Below are positions 10,101 through 17,848 of a stretch of 64,000 nt of DNA, piece by piece. A program made the translations under genes and the position numbers. The notes beneath the pieces were generated by a model. It saw only the letters and a list, made by a program, of their open reading frames with translations, made no database searches and was not told the DNA's origin. How positions within the stretch are numbered: position 1 is the first letter of the stretch; each line of letters opens with the position of its first letter. Source of the DNA: Citromicrobium sp. JLT1363 (GTDB taxonomy: Bacteria > Pseudomonadota > Alphaproteobacteria > Sphingomonadales > Sphingomonadaceae); the NCBI RefSeq assembly GCF_000186705.1, contig NZ_AEUE01000004.1, positions 62,001 through 126,000 of the forward strand. The letters run 5' to 3'.

Positions 10101-11335
10101 CCGCTATCGACCTGCTGGATTTCTCCGGCCCCGTGGCCATTGCCGCCGACGTACGCGGCTCTCTGGCCGATCCGCGGGTTCGCGGATCGCTATCCAGCGA
10201 AGACTTGCGAATTCAGAGTTCGATTTCGGGCACCGACATCCGCAACGCGACTGTCAGCGGCGATTTCGCGGGCTCGCGACTGCGCATCAACAGCTTCCGT
10301 GGCACCGCCCCCAATGGCGGCACGCTCAGCGGCAGCGGCGTGGTCGATCTTGCCAATCTGGGGGCAGGGCGCGGGCCCGAGATAGACCTGCGCGCCGCCG
10401 CGCAGAACGCGCAGCTGGTGAATGCGCGCGGGCTCAATGCCACCGTAACCGGCCCGCTGCGCATCGTGTCCAACGGATCGGGCGGCACGATTGCCGGTCG
10501 CCTGCTGGTCCAGCGGGCGAGCTGGCGGCTCGGCAACGGTGCGGAGACGGCCGAGATTCCCAACATACCGACCCGCGAGGTCAACTTCCCCCGCGATCGC
10601 TACGTGCCGACCGCGAGCGGCGCACCTTGGCGCTTCCTGATCGATGCGCGCGCGCCCAGCCGGGTCGACGTGGACGGCCTTGGTCTCGACAGCGAATGGA
10701 GCGCCGATGTGCGGGTACGCGGCACGACGGAAGAGATGCGCATCGGCGGGGAGGCGAACCTGATCCGGGGCGACTACACCTTCGCGGGCGCGCGCTTCGA
10801 AGTCACCCGGGGGCGGATCGAATTCGATCAGTCGCGGGCGATCGATCCGCGTCTCGACATCGAGGCGGAGACCGACAGCAACGGCATCTCGGTAACGGTG
10901 AACATTGGGGGCAACGCCATGGAGCCGGAGATCACCTTCAGCTCTACGCCTGCACTGCCCGACGAGGAGATTCTGGCGCGGCTGCTGTTCGGCGGATCGA
11001 TCACCAGTCTTTCCGCAACGGATGCGCTCCAACTGGGCGCGGCGGTCGCGTCGCTGCGCGGCGGTGGCGGGCTCGATCCGATCAACCAGTTGCGCAGTGC
11101 GATCGGGCTGGACCGCTTGCGGATCGTGTCTGCGGATCCCGTGCTCGACCGGGGCACGGCCATCGCGCTGGGCAAGAATATCGGGCGTCGCTTCTATGTC
11201 GAACTGATCACCGACGGACAGGGCTACAGCGCGACCGACGCGGAATTCCGCATCACCAGCTGGCTATCGCTGCTCGCCACCGTATCGACCGTCGGTCGCA
11301 ACGGCGTTTCGATCGAGGCGAGCCGCGATTACTGA
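7157..11335 (+). CDS. tamB: Translocation and assembly module subunit TamB
   Basis: 1392 residues, the normal size range for TamB (AsmA-like bridge proteins). A short basic N-terminus is followed by one membrane helix at about residues 24-45, then a very long repetitive beta-rich region made of alternating Gly/Asp/Arg strands. The C-terminal DUF490 domain is recognisable (about residues 1050-1392: RGTTEEMRIGGEANLIRGDY, EILARLLFGGSITSLSATDALQL, GKNIGRRFYVELITDGQGYS). TamB spans the periplasm from the inner membrane and pairs with TamA; the family is also implicated in phospholipid transport to the outer membrane. The start codon overlaps the tamA stop (TGATG). Confidence 0.92.
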   Translation: MTQDAVSEEREEKPRRKSVAGRIANWVVGAIGVLVLLAAAFVFGLNTPVGKDFVVDQVNALEPQSGLRISVGSIEGNIYDEAVINDLALSDPQGVFLTVPRAELKWRPFAWLSRGLDIRSLRAERGELLRLPELKPGDPDAPMLPGFDIAVGNLELVDWTLAPGIAGDERRSVDLVGRARIRDGRAVIKADGRFGEGDRLVVDLIAEPDGDMFDADLQIEAPEGGVLTSLANLEGGYTASLDGDGTWTRWDGELAIDRDDEALGRFRLSAEDGTYGIVGQADTTPFLTGIPQRALGPDTRVEASGTFADRVIDGRIELIGQGLGLVAEGAADLADNRADAVQFVATLRDPELFGPDLRFEGAQASGTIDGSFRDLAIPFRLVADRFSAGTTTITGIAQEGTATYDGSRWIIPVDAEIARIATGNDLADPRLVNGSIDGRLVFTGRELISDSLRITFPDASAQLAIRGDIGANRWEVRGPAAVNGLMFEQVGRVNAGGTIDFVYDGAWRLTADLRGQVPRVTNDTLANLAGPLIDFSGGVSLAQNAPIDFRQVRLDSRKLNLVIDGQVAPGTTRVAGRGRQADYGPFTVEASLTDRGPEAVLVFARPLPAAGLRDVRVAVSPIDEGFRIETEGDSMLGRFDGTLGLFSPAGGPTRVSVETLSVSDTELTGDITLVEGGASGELALTGGGLDGTISLAPRDGGQGFDVDIAARNATFSGATGLQIAIADIDASGLIAEGNTTIRGEADAQGIRYGSLFIGRMTADAELVNGSGEVNAAVAGRRGRGFALQLSADVAPERIAVAARGNLAGRELTMPRRAVLTDTGNGWSLQRSQISYGDGYLIAEGQLGDSTSLDLDMREIPLSLADIALGDAGLGGTLSGSITYSNVGGSPPSGEAHVKVDGFTRSGLILASRPVDLSLVARLDADRLQARAIMADNGTQGGRIQALISELPASGSLVERLQAGDLFAQLRYRGPAQSLWRLAAIDLLDFSGPVAIAADVRGSLADPRVRGSLSSEDLRIQSSISGTDIRNATVSGDFAGSRLRINSFRGTAPNGGTLSGSGVVDLANLGAGRGPEIDLRAAAQNAQLVNARGLNATVTGPLRIVSNGSGGTIAGRLLVQRASWRLGNGAETAEIPNIPTREVNFPRDRYVPTASGAPWRFLIDARAPSRVDVDGLGLDSEWSADVRVRGTTEEMRIGGEANLIRGDYTFAGARFEVTRGRIEFDQSRAIDPRLDIEAETDSNGISVTVNIGGNAMEPEITFSSTPALPDEEILARLLFGGSITSLSATDALQLGAAVASLRGGGGLDPINQLRSAIGLDRLRIVSADPVLDRGTAIALGKNIGRRFYVELITDGQGYSATDAEFRITSWLSLLATVSTVGRNGVSIEASRDY

Positions 11336-11411
11336 TGCCGGGCGGTAACTGTGGCGTTGCCTGCGGGCCACATGTCGGTCGCCGTCGGCGGATGATCGGT
11401 GCATATCGGTG

Positions 11412-11454
11412 GACGTCGCAGGGGGCAGGGACCATCTGGCTCCCCTGCGATGTC
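11412..11454 (+). terminator. Hairpin between tamB and the glycosyltransferase gene
   Basis: GACGTCGCAGGGG (11412-11424) can pair over 13 bases, with one G-U pair, with CCCCTGCGATGTC (11442-11454) around a 17-base loop. It begins 76 bases after the tamB stop and 21 bases before the next start. It is followed by AATTATGGTT rather than a clean T run, so it may act as a weak terminator, an RNA-stability element or a leader structure for the downstream gene. Confidence 0.5.
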
Positions 11455-11474
11455 AATTATGGTTATGACGGATA

Positions 11475-12728
11475 ATGGCTTCGACAAGCGACCAATTGCT
11501 GATCTGTGACCTGACCCAGAGCTATTCCCCACGGGGCGGCGGAGGGATCAGCACCTACCTGAAGGAAAAGCGCAGGTACGTGCTGGAAAACACCGGCCAT
11601 CGGCTGCTGCAGATCGTACCCGGCCCGGAGACCAAGGTGGTCGAGAACGGCCGCGCGATCTGGTGCGAGATCGCCGCCGAGGGGATCGAGAACAGCCCGA
11701 ACTATCGCTTCATCACCAAAACCGCTCCGGTTCGCGAAGTGCTGGAGCGCTACCTGCCCGACATCATCGAATCGCCATGCCCGTGGATCTTGCCGTGGAC
11801 CGCGATCAACCATCGCCGCCGTCATCCCGGCACCGCGCTGGTTGCCGGCTATCACACCGATTTCCCCGAAGCGCAGGTCCACCGCGTCGCCGTGAAGCTG
11901 TTCGGCCCTCAGCTCGCTCGCTTCTGGCGCTGGCAGGCGTGCTGTTACGGCGAGATCACCTATCGCGAATTCGACGAGGTCTATGCGCTGAGCGATGTGA
12001 GCCTGCCCACGCTCACCCGGATGAAGGTGCATGACGTCGATATGCTGACGCTGGGCGTGCACAGCGATATCTTCCATCCTGCCAAGGCAGATCCCGCCTT
12101 TCGCGCTGAGATGGGGTTGGCCCATACCTCGGGCCCGCTGCTGATCTACGCCGGCCGTATCGACTACGAAAAGGGCGCCGATCAGCTGATCGAGATGTTT
12201 CGCAAGTTGCCGCGCGAACTCGACGCGGCCCTGGTCATGATGGGCGATGGCAAGCTGACCGAAGAGCTCAAGGAAGCGGCCGAAGGGATGAACGTGGTGT
12301 TCCCCGGATTTCTCGACGATCGCGAGGAGCTGGCGCGGGCACTGGCTTCGTCCGATATTTATGTTTCGGCGATGGCGAGCGAGACCTTCGGCATTTCCGT
12401 GATCGAGGCGCAGGCCTGCGGACTGCCCGTCATCGGCGTCGACGCCGGCGCCATGCCGAGCCGCGTTGCGCCCGCGAACGGCGTGCTGGTGCCCGTGGAA
12501 GATACGCAGGCGATGGCGGATGCGGTGCAGGAAATCTGGCCCGAAAAGGCCGCCCCCATGGGCCGCGAGGCGCGCGCCCTGGTGGAACGCGAATATAGCT
12601 GGGATGGAACCTTCGACCACCTGTTCGGCGCGATCTATCCCAAGGCGCTGGAAGCCGCGGAAGCGCGGGTACGGCGCGGTCCGCTGGGCTTCAGGCCGGT
12701 GCACAAGTTTCTGAACGGCACGGCCTGA
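11475..12728 (+). CDS. Glycosyltransferase, GT-B fold (family 4-like)
   Basis: 417 residues. The N-terminal half contains a glycine-rich loop (SPRGGGGISTYLKEKRR) and a HTDFPE segment as in GT4 enzymes. The C-terminal half has the nucleotide-sugar binding signature: LLIYAGRIDYEKGADQLIEMF (about residues 220-240) and SAMASETFGISVIEAQACGLPVIG with the E-x7-E pair. It would transfer a sugar from a nucleotide donor to a lipid or glycan acceptor on the cytoplasmic face. Donor and acceptor cannot be deduced; related proteins act on glycolipids such as diacylglycerol sugars. Stands alone after tamB; the metalloprotease-like gene follows 11 bases downstream. Confidence 0.85.
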   Translation: MASTSDQLLICDLTQSYSPRGGGGISTYLKEKRRYVLENTGHRLLQIVPGPETKVVENGRAIWCEIAAEGIENSPNYRFITKTAPVREVLERYLPDIIESPCPWILPWTAINHRRRHPGTALVAGYHTDFPEAQVHRVAVKLFGPQLARFWRWQACCYGEITYREFDEVYALSDVSLPTLTRMKVHDVDMLTLGVHSDIFHPAKADPAFRAEMGLAHTSGPLLIYAGRIDYEKGADQLIEMFRKLPRELDAALVMMGDGKLTEELKEAAEGMNVVFPGFLDDREELARALASSDIYVSAMASETFGISVIEAQACGLPVIGVDAGAMPSRVAPANGVLVPVEDTQAMADAVQEIWPEKAAPMGREARALVEREYSWDGTFDHLFGAIYPKALEAAEARVRRGPLGFRPVHKFLNGTA

Positions 12729-12739
12729 GGCGCGCGCGG

Positions 12740-13504
12740 GTGGGGCTTTTCAAGGTTGCGCCACCAGTTTCCAGGGACGAGCTGGACTGGCTTGTCGCCT
12801 GCTTTGCCTGGTTGCGGCGGGTACTCGATGATGAAGGCAGGAAAATCGAGGCCGTCCTGCCGGGCGATCCTGCTCTGGCCGAAGCGACGACGGCGTCAGA
12901 ACTCTTCGCGCTTGTGCAGCAGCAATGCGAGATGGCGGACTGGCCGTGTCACCTGGAGCGAATAGAAGACGAGCAGTCGCGCTCCGACCCGGCCGAAGTG
13001 CAGCTCGATTCCAGACCGCTCGGCACGTTCTCCTATGAGGGGGAAGGCGAGGGTTACGTAATCCGCTACAGCGCTTCGCTTCTGCGCAAGCCGGATAATC
13101 TTGTCGCCACCTTCGCCCACGAACTGAGCCACTATCTGCTGGAGGGGAGGGGGGCGCCTCCCGGCGGGCCGGATCTTGTTGAGCACGCGACGGATTGCTG
13201 CGCAGCGTATCTCGGCTTCGGGGTGTTTCTCGCCAATTCGGCGCGGCACTTCGAGCAGTGGACCGACGGGGCCTGGCAGGGCTGGCGCTCCTCCGCCTCC
13301 CGCTATCTGTCCGAGCAGGCGCTGGTGACCGCCACCGCCCTGGCAGCGCATCTGAACGCGCACGACGCCGATGCCATCGAGGTGCAACTCAAGCCCTATC
13401 TCCAGCGTGATTTCCGCAGGGCGAGCAAGGCCATCGCGCGCGACTATCCTGCCCTTCGCGATACCATGGCGAACATTGACCTTCGCGCATGGAAATTTGC
13501 CTAG
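12740..13504 (+). CDS. Putative zinc metalloprotease with HELSH motif
   Basis: 254 residues from a GTG start. The zincin signature HExxH is present as HELSH at residues 127-131 in LVATFAHELSHYLLEG, and EHATDCCAAYLGFGVFLANS (148-167) would supply the third ligand and an amphipathic helix. This arrangement resembles ImmA/IrrE-type or M48-like peptidases but I do not recognise the family with certainty. There is no signal peptide or membrane helix, so it is likely cytoplasmic. The gene follows the glycosyltransferase by 11 bases. Directly downstream lie three palindromic operator-like sites and an XRE regulator gene, a pairing reminiscent of peptidase-repressor modules. Function is unknown; the protease call rests on the motif alone. 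Confidence 0.6.
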   Translation: MGLFKVAPPVSRDELDWLVACFAWLRRVLDDEGRKIEAVLPGDPALAEATTASELFALVQQQCEMADWPCHLERIEDEQSRSDPAEVQLDSRPLGTFSYEGEGEGYVIRYSASLLRKPDNLVATFAHELSHYLLEGRGAPPGGPDLVEHATDCCAAYLGFGVFLANSARHFEQWTDGAWQGWRSSASRYLSEQALVTATALAAHLNAHDADAIEVQLKPYLQRDFRRASKAIARDYPALRDTMANIDLRAWKFA

Positions 13505-13512
13505 AAGCCTGA

Positions 13513-13558
13513 CAAGAGCTCTTGACTGACAAGAGTTCTTGACTGTAAAGAGCTCTTG
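13513..13558. promoter_or_regulatory. Three 12-bp palindromic operators at 17-bp spacing
   Basis: CAAGAGCTCTTG (13513-13524), CAAGAGTTCTTG (13530-13541) and AAAGAGCTCTTG (13547-13558) are near-identical palindromes whose centres are exactly 17 bases apart. They fill the gap between the HELSH gene and the XRE regulator gene. Such an array is what a dimeric HTH repressor would bind, so autoregulation by the adjacent XRE protein is the simplest reading. Confidence 0.75.
13522..13549 (+). promoter_or_regulatory. Candidate sigma-70 promoter inside the operator array
   Basis: TTGACT (13522-13527) and TGTAAA (13544-13549) are separated by 16 bases and overlap all three palindromes. A repressor on the array would block this promoter. 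The -10 match is imperfect, so the assignment is tentative. Confidence 0.4.
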
Positions 13559-13597
13559 TCAGCGCCCACATGGGGCGTTGCCGGGAGTAATGGGCCG

Positions 13598-13804
13598 GTG
13601 AAGAACCGCTTGAAGCACTACCGCGAAGAGGCGGGCTGGAGCCAGGGCGAGCTTGCCCGGCGGCTGGGCGTCTCTCGCCAGACGATCAACGCGGTAGAAA
13701 CCGACAAGTACGATCCCTCTCTCCCGCTGGCACTACGCATGGCGAGGCTGTTCGCCGTGAACGTGCCGGACCTGTTTATCGACGATTGGGAGCCGAGCGA
13801 ATGA
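13598..13804 (+). CDS. XRE-family transcriptional regulator
   Basis: 68 residues from a GTG start at 13598; a longer frame back to a TTG at 13556 would run through the operators and is rejected. The whole protein is one Cro/C1-type helix-turn-helix domain: LKHYREEAGWSQGELARRLG followed by the recognition helix VSRQTINAVETDKYDPSL. This is the compact class often encoded next to a small integral membrane protein, and here the stop codon overlaps the start of a six-helix membrane protein (ATGA). The three palindromes just upstream are its likely binding sites, which would make it autoregulatory. Confidence 0.9.
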   Translation: MKNRLKHYREEAGWSQGELARRLGVSRQTINAVETDKYDPSLPLALRMARLFAVNVPDLFIDDWEPSE

Positions 13805-14460
13805 CGAGCCTGGAAGACCACCCCGCGGTAGAGCGCACCAACTGGCGCTCTCTTGCTATCAAGACCGGGATCGGCGCCGTGGCGGGCGCACTGGGTGCGA
13901 TAGGGCTGATGGAACTGATCGACAGCGGGGCGCTGGGCGCGCTCGACACTTCGCGCGAGATCGCTGCCCTGGTGGGTATGCTCTACCTGATGACGGCAGC
14001 TGTCGTAGGTTTCGGCCTGGTCTCTCCGGACGCGGGATCGCGCCTGCTCAACGTCGAGGATGCCGATGAACTGCGCGAGATGCGCCCGATGCTGCGCTGG
14101 AGCGTGCTGGGAACCGCTTCCATTGCGGCCATCCTGTTCATTGCTGCCTTCGCCGCCCCTGCCGGGCCGATCGGGGCCCCCGTCGCTCTGGCTCTGGTGG
14201 CCATCCTGTTCGTGTTGGCTTGCTACACCGGCCATCGCCAACGTGCGCACACCGATGAACTGATGCGGGCGGTTTCGGTGGAAGGTACGAGCGCGGCCTT
14301 CTACCTGACCGTCGTGGTTGGTGGAGGCTGGGCTCTGCTGGCCCATCTCGGCTATCTCGCCGGTCCCGAGCCGCTCGACTGGCTGACGATGTTCGCAAGC
14401 CTGATGCTGCTGGGCTGCTTCGTGATCACCATTCAGCGCGGATTGATCCGTCGCAGTTGA
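13801..14460 (+). CDS. Six-helix integral membrane protein, function unknown
   Basis: 219 residues with six predicted membrane helices by eye: GIGAVAGALGAIGLMELI, ALVGMLYLMTAAVVGFGLV, VLGTASIAAILFIAAFAA, ALALVAILFVLACYTG, AFYLTVVVGGGWALLAHLGYL and FASLMLLGCFVITI. A polar cytoplasmic loop after helix 2 (DAGSRLLNVEDADELREM) and one after helix 4 (HRQRAHTDELMRAV) contain charged residues. No transporter or enzyme motif is visible. The start overlaps the XRE stop by four bases (ATGA), so the two are translated together. Small XRE/membrane-protein pairs are widespread in bacteria but their role is poorly defined. Confidence 0.85.
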   Translation: MTSLEDHPAVERTNWRSLAIKTGIGAVAGALGAIGLMELIDSGALGALDTSREIAALVGMLYLMTAAVVGFGLVSPDAGSRLLNVEDADELREMRPMLRWSVLGTASIAAILFIAAFAAPAGPIGAPVALALVAILFVLACYTGHRQRAHTDELMRAVSVEGTSAAFYLTVVVGGGWALLAHLGYLAGPEPLDWLTMFASLMLLGCFVITIQRGLIRRS

Positions 14461-14486
14461 ACCGCAACGGCCACGGCAATGAAAAA

Positions 14487-14513
14487 GGGCCGCCGGATAT
14501 GCTCCGGCGGCCC
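14487..14513 (-). terminator. Terminator of glnA
   Basis: GGGCCGCCGGA (14487-14497) and TCCGGCGGCCC (14503-14513) form a perfect 11-base stem with a five-base loop. On the minus strand it is followed by UUUUU (A14482-A14486). It lies 26 bases beyond the glnA stop and 27 bases beyond the plus-strand membrane protein stop, so it may serve both converging transcripts. Confidence 0.88.
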
Positions 14514-14538
14514 TCTTCGTTAGGTCTGCGATCCGCGT

Positions 14539-15948
14539 TCAGGCGGAATAGTACATGTCGAACTCGACCGCGGAAGGCGTGGTTTCGAGCCGCACGACTT
14601 CTTCCCACTTCAGTTCGCAGTAGGCGTCGATCTGATCCTTGGTGAAGACATCGCCCTGCAGCAGGAAGTTGTGATCTTCTTCCAGCGCGATCAGCGCTTC
14701 ACGCAGGGACCCGCAAACGGTCGGCACATCGGCCAGCTCGGCGGGCGGCAGATCGTACAGGTTCTTGTCCATCGCCTCGCCCGGATGGATCTTGTTGGTG
14801 ATCCCGTCGAGGCCGGCCATCAGCAGCGCCGAATAGGCGAGATAGGGGTTGGCCATCGCGTCGGGGAAGCGGAATTCCACGCGCTTGGCCTTTTCGCCCG
14901 AACCGTAGGGGATGCGGCAGGAAGCCGACCGGTTGCGCGCCGAATAGGCCAGCAGCACGGGCGCCTCGAAGCCCGGCACCAGTCGCTTGTAGCTGTTGGT
15001 GGTCGGGTTGGTGAAGGCGTTCAGCGCCTTGGCGTGCTTGATGACGCCGCCGATGAAATAGAGGCAGTTGTCGGACAGGCCCGCATAGCCGGTGCCAGCG
15101 AAGGTCGGGTTGCCGTCCTTCCAGATCGACATGTGGGTGTGCATGCCCGACCCGTTATCGTCCTTGATCGGCTTGGGCATGAATGTCGCCGTCTTGCCGT
15201 AGGCATGCGCCACCTGGTGGACGACGTACTTGTAGATCTGCATCTGGTCGGCCGTCTCGGTCAGGGTCGAGAAGGTGAGGCCGAGTTCGTGCTGCGCCGC
15301 GGCCACCTCGTGGTGGTGCTTGTCGCAGTTGAGGCCCATCTCGATCATGGTCGAAACCATCTCGCCGCGAATGTCGACTGCGCTGTCGACGGGGGCGACG
15401 GGGAAGTAGCCGCCCTTGGCGCGCGGACGGTGGGCCATGTTGCCCGCCTCGTATTCCTTGCCCGAATTGGTCGGCAGCTCGATATCGTCGATCGCATAGC
15501 CCGATCCGGCATAGCCATCTTCGAACCGCACGTCGTCGAACATGAAGAACTCGGCTTCCGGGCCGACATAGATGGTGTCGCCGATGCCGGTCGACTTGAG
15601 ATAGTTCTCTGCACGCTTGGCGGTGGAGCGCGGGTCGCGTGCGTACCATTCGCCGGTCGCGGGCTCCACGATGTCGCAGAACACGATCATGGTGGGGGTC
15701 GCGGCGAAGGGATCGATATAGGTCCGCGACAGGTCCGGGCGCAGGATCATGTCGCTTTCGTTGATCACCTTCCAGCCGGCGATCGACGAACCGTCGAACA
15801 TCAGGCCGTCTTCCAGCTCATCTTCGCCCAGGATGCCGGCCACCATGGTCAGGTGCTGCCATTTGCCCTTGGGGTCGGTGAATCGCAGGTCGACCCACTC
15901 GATGTCCTGTTCCTTGATCTGTTTCAGAATGTCGCTGGCAGTTGACAT
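14539..15948 (-). CDS. glnA: Glutamine synthetase type I
   Basis: 469 residues, the normal length of GSI-beta. It makes glutamine from glutamate, ammonia and ATP in the cytoplasm as a dodecamer. Signatures seen: FDGSSIAGW (51-59), the latch and metal residues in [14 protein letters not shown], the ATP-binding [29 protein letters not shown] and NRSASCRIP. Tyr398 in DKNLYDLPP matches the tyrosine that GlnE adenylylates, so activity control through PII/GlnE is expected. A good AGGAG ribosome site precedes the ATG. It follows glnB by 45 bases in one operon, the classic alphaproteobacterial arrangement, and ends at the terminator at 14487-14513. Confidence 0.97.
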   Translation of the reverse strand: MSTASDILKQIKEQDIEWVDLRFTDPKGKWQHLTMVAGILGEDELEDGLMFDGSSIAGWKVINESDMILRPDLSRTYIDPFAATPTMIVFCDIVEPATGEWYARDPRSTAKRAENYLKSTGIGDTIYVGPEAEFFMFDDVRFEDGYAGSGYAIDDIELPTNSGKEYEAGNMAHRPRAKGGYFPVAPVDSAVDIRGEMVSTMIEMGLNCDKHHHEVAAAQHELGLTFSTLTETADQMQIYKYVVHQVAHAYGKTATFMPKPIKDDNGSGMHTHMSIWKDGNPTFAGTGYAGLSDNCLYFIGGVIKHAKALNAFTNPTTNSYKRLVPGFEAPVLLAYSARNRSASCRIPYGSGEKAKRVEFRFPDAMANPYLAYSALLMAGLDGITNKIHPGEAMDKNLYDLPPAELADVPTVCGSLREALIALEEDHNFLLQGDVFTKDQIDAYCELKWEEVVRLETTPSAVEFDMYYSA

Positions 15949-15993
15949 GATGCTCCTTTCGGATGGTTATTGGGCAGTCGGTGCCTGGAAAAT

Positions 15994-16392
<399 letters not shown>

Positions 16393-16456
16393 CTACTGTA
16401 ATGTTGCACTGCGATAAAGGGGCAAGTTTCTTGCGTAAAATTGCCGCTCCACGCGC

Positions 16457-17398
16457 CTAATGTGACGGGTGCAGCTGCAGCGAAGTAGTTTCAGGCAAGC
16501 CCGCCATCAGGTTGAGGTTCTGGATCGCCGCACCGCTGGCACCCTTGCCGAGATTGTCGAGCACTGCGATCAAACGCGCGTTCCATCCGCCTTCGTTGCC
16601 GAAAACAGACAGCTCCACACCGTCGTCAGGGCTTGCATCCCGGTGCAGCAGAAGCTCTCCGGGGTCTCCGGCGGGCATCACCGTAACCACCGGCGAGCCG
16701 CGATAGAAATCTGCCAGCGCGCTGCGCAGATCGTCCGCGGAAGGGGCCGGTTCCATTGCGCCCAAGTGGAGCGGCACTTCGACCAGCATGCCGCGAAACG
16801 CCGGGACGACCGACGGGGCAAAGAGCACGCCATGCTTGAGGCCTGCGTGCAGTTTCATCTCTGGCCGGTGCTTGTGGTCCAGCGACAGGCCGTAGGCGCG
16901 AAAGGCGATGTCGGGCTCTGCCTCGAAGCGTTCGATCAGCGCCTTGCCGCCGCCCGAAAAGCCGCTGACCGCGTTAACCGTGTAGGGCCAGTCTGCGGGC
17001 AGCAGGCCTGCGCGCACCAATGGTGCGACAAGCGCAAGGAAGCCCGTTGGATAGCAGCCCGGATTGCTGACGCGGTCCGCCGAAGCGATCGCATCGCGCC
17101 CGACGATTTCGGGAAACCCATAGGTCCAGCCATCCGCCACCCGGTGCGCCGAAGAGGCATCGACGATGCGCGTTGCGCTTTCCTGATCGACCATCGCCAC
17201 CGCGTCGCGCGCGGCATCGTCCGGCAGGCAGAGCACCGCGAAGGGCGTATCGTTCAGCGCTTGCCGGCGTGCTTCGGGGTCCTTGCGGCGTGCCTCGTCG
17301 AGCACCAGCGGCTCGAACTCGGGGTGCGCCGCCAGCCGCGTGACGATCTCGAGGCCGGTCGTACCCGCCGCCCCGTCAACGAAGACCTGCGTTGTCAC
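16457..17398 (-). CDS. argC: N-acetyl-gamma-glutamyl-phosphate reductase (type 2)
   Basis: 313 residues, the short (type 2) ArgC. It reduces N-acetylglutamyl phosphate to the semialdehyde with NADPH in arginine biosynthesis. The N-terminal VFVDGAAGTTGLEI is the dinucleotide-binding loop; the catalytic cysteine is C115 in VSNPGCYPTG; the later SGFSGGGKALIE and HRPEM segments are typical of the family. Lies alone at the end of a minus-strand run, 13 bases after the stop of the orphan SH3 protein gene, with which it may be co-transcribed. Confidence 0.93.
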   Translation of the reverse strand: MTTQVFVDGAAGTTGLEIVTRLAAHPEFEPLVLDEARRKDPEARRQALNDTPFAVLCLPDDAARDAVAMVDQESATRIVDASSAHRVADGWTYGFPEIVGRDAIASADRVSNPGCYPTGFLALVAPLVRAGLLPADWPYTVNAVSGFSGGGKALIERFEAEPDIAFRAYGLSLDHKHRPEMKLHAGLKHGVLFAPSVVPAFRGMLVEVPLHLGAMEPAPSADDLRSALADFYRGSPVVTVMPAGDPGELLLHRDASPDDGVELSVFGNEGGWNARLIAVLDNLGKGASGAAIQNLNLMAGLPETTSLQLHPSH

Positions 17399-17411
17399 GA
17401 CCCTTCAGCCA

Positions 17412-17750
17412 TCAGGCGAATGCATCCCTTCTGACATAGCCGGTCGGCCCTTCTGGTCCGATGCAGCCCCAAACCCAGCTCGCGGTCACATCCAGCGCCT
17501 GAAACTCGGCGCCGCTCTCCAGGGTCAGGATCACGTCGCTTTCATCCTTGGTCGACCGGACCAGCGGGGCCGCAGCATCGCCAATCCGCATCGCGGAAGG
17601 TTCTGCATAGTTCGCTACCAGGAAGCGCGGCGCCAGCGCGATATGCGCCAGGTCGCGGCGCAGCGGCAGCGTGCCTTTCTCCGGCCATTCGACCGGACCG
17701 GTCAGTGCCAGCGGGGCTTCATTGTTGGAAAGGTTTGCGGGGTCGGTCAC
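17412..17750 (-). CDS. Orphan SH3-like domain protein (NlpC/P60 N-terminal half)
   Basis: 112 residues from a GTG start at 17750. The sequence (LPLRRDLAHIALAPRFLVANYAEP, then ALDVTASWVWGCIGPEGPTGYVRRDAF) matches the N-terminal SH3-like domain that in related bacteria precedes an NlpC/P60 (C40) peptidase domain, in a gene that commonly follows leucyl aminopeptidase. Here the reading frame stops after the SH3 and argC begins 13 bases later, so no catalytic domain can exist. Either the gene has lost its peptidase half or the SH3 works alone as a binding module. It has no signal peptide. It sits downstream of the aminopeptidase gene on the same strand (98-base gap). Confidence 0.7.
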   Translation of the reverse strand: MTDPANLSNNEAPLALTGPVEWPEKGTLPLRRDLAHIALAPRFLVANYAEPSAMRIGDAAAPLVRSTKDESDVILTLESGAEFQALDVTASWVWGCIGPEGPTGYVRRDAFA

Positions 17751-17848
17751 GCGAGAAAGTCGATTATCGTCCTTTTGAAGGGCGCGCTTAGCCCGTGCCC
17801 GCCCGCCAGACAACCTAAACACGGTTTCCGGCGGGCAGCCACGGTTGC

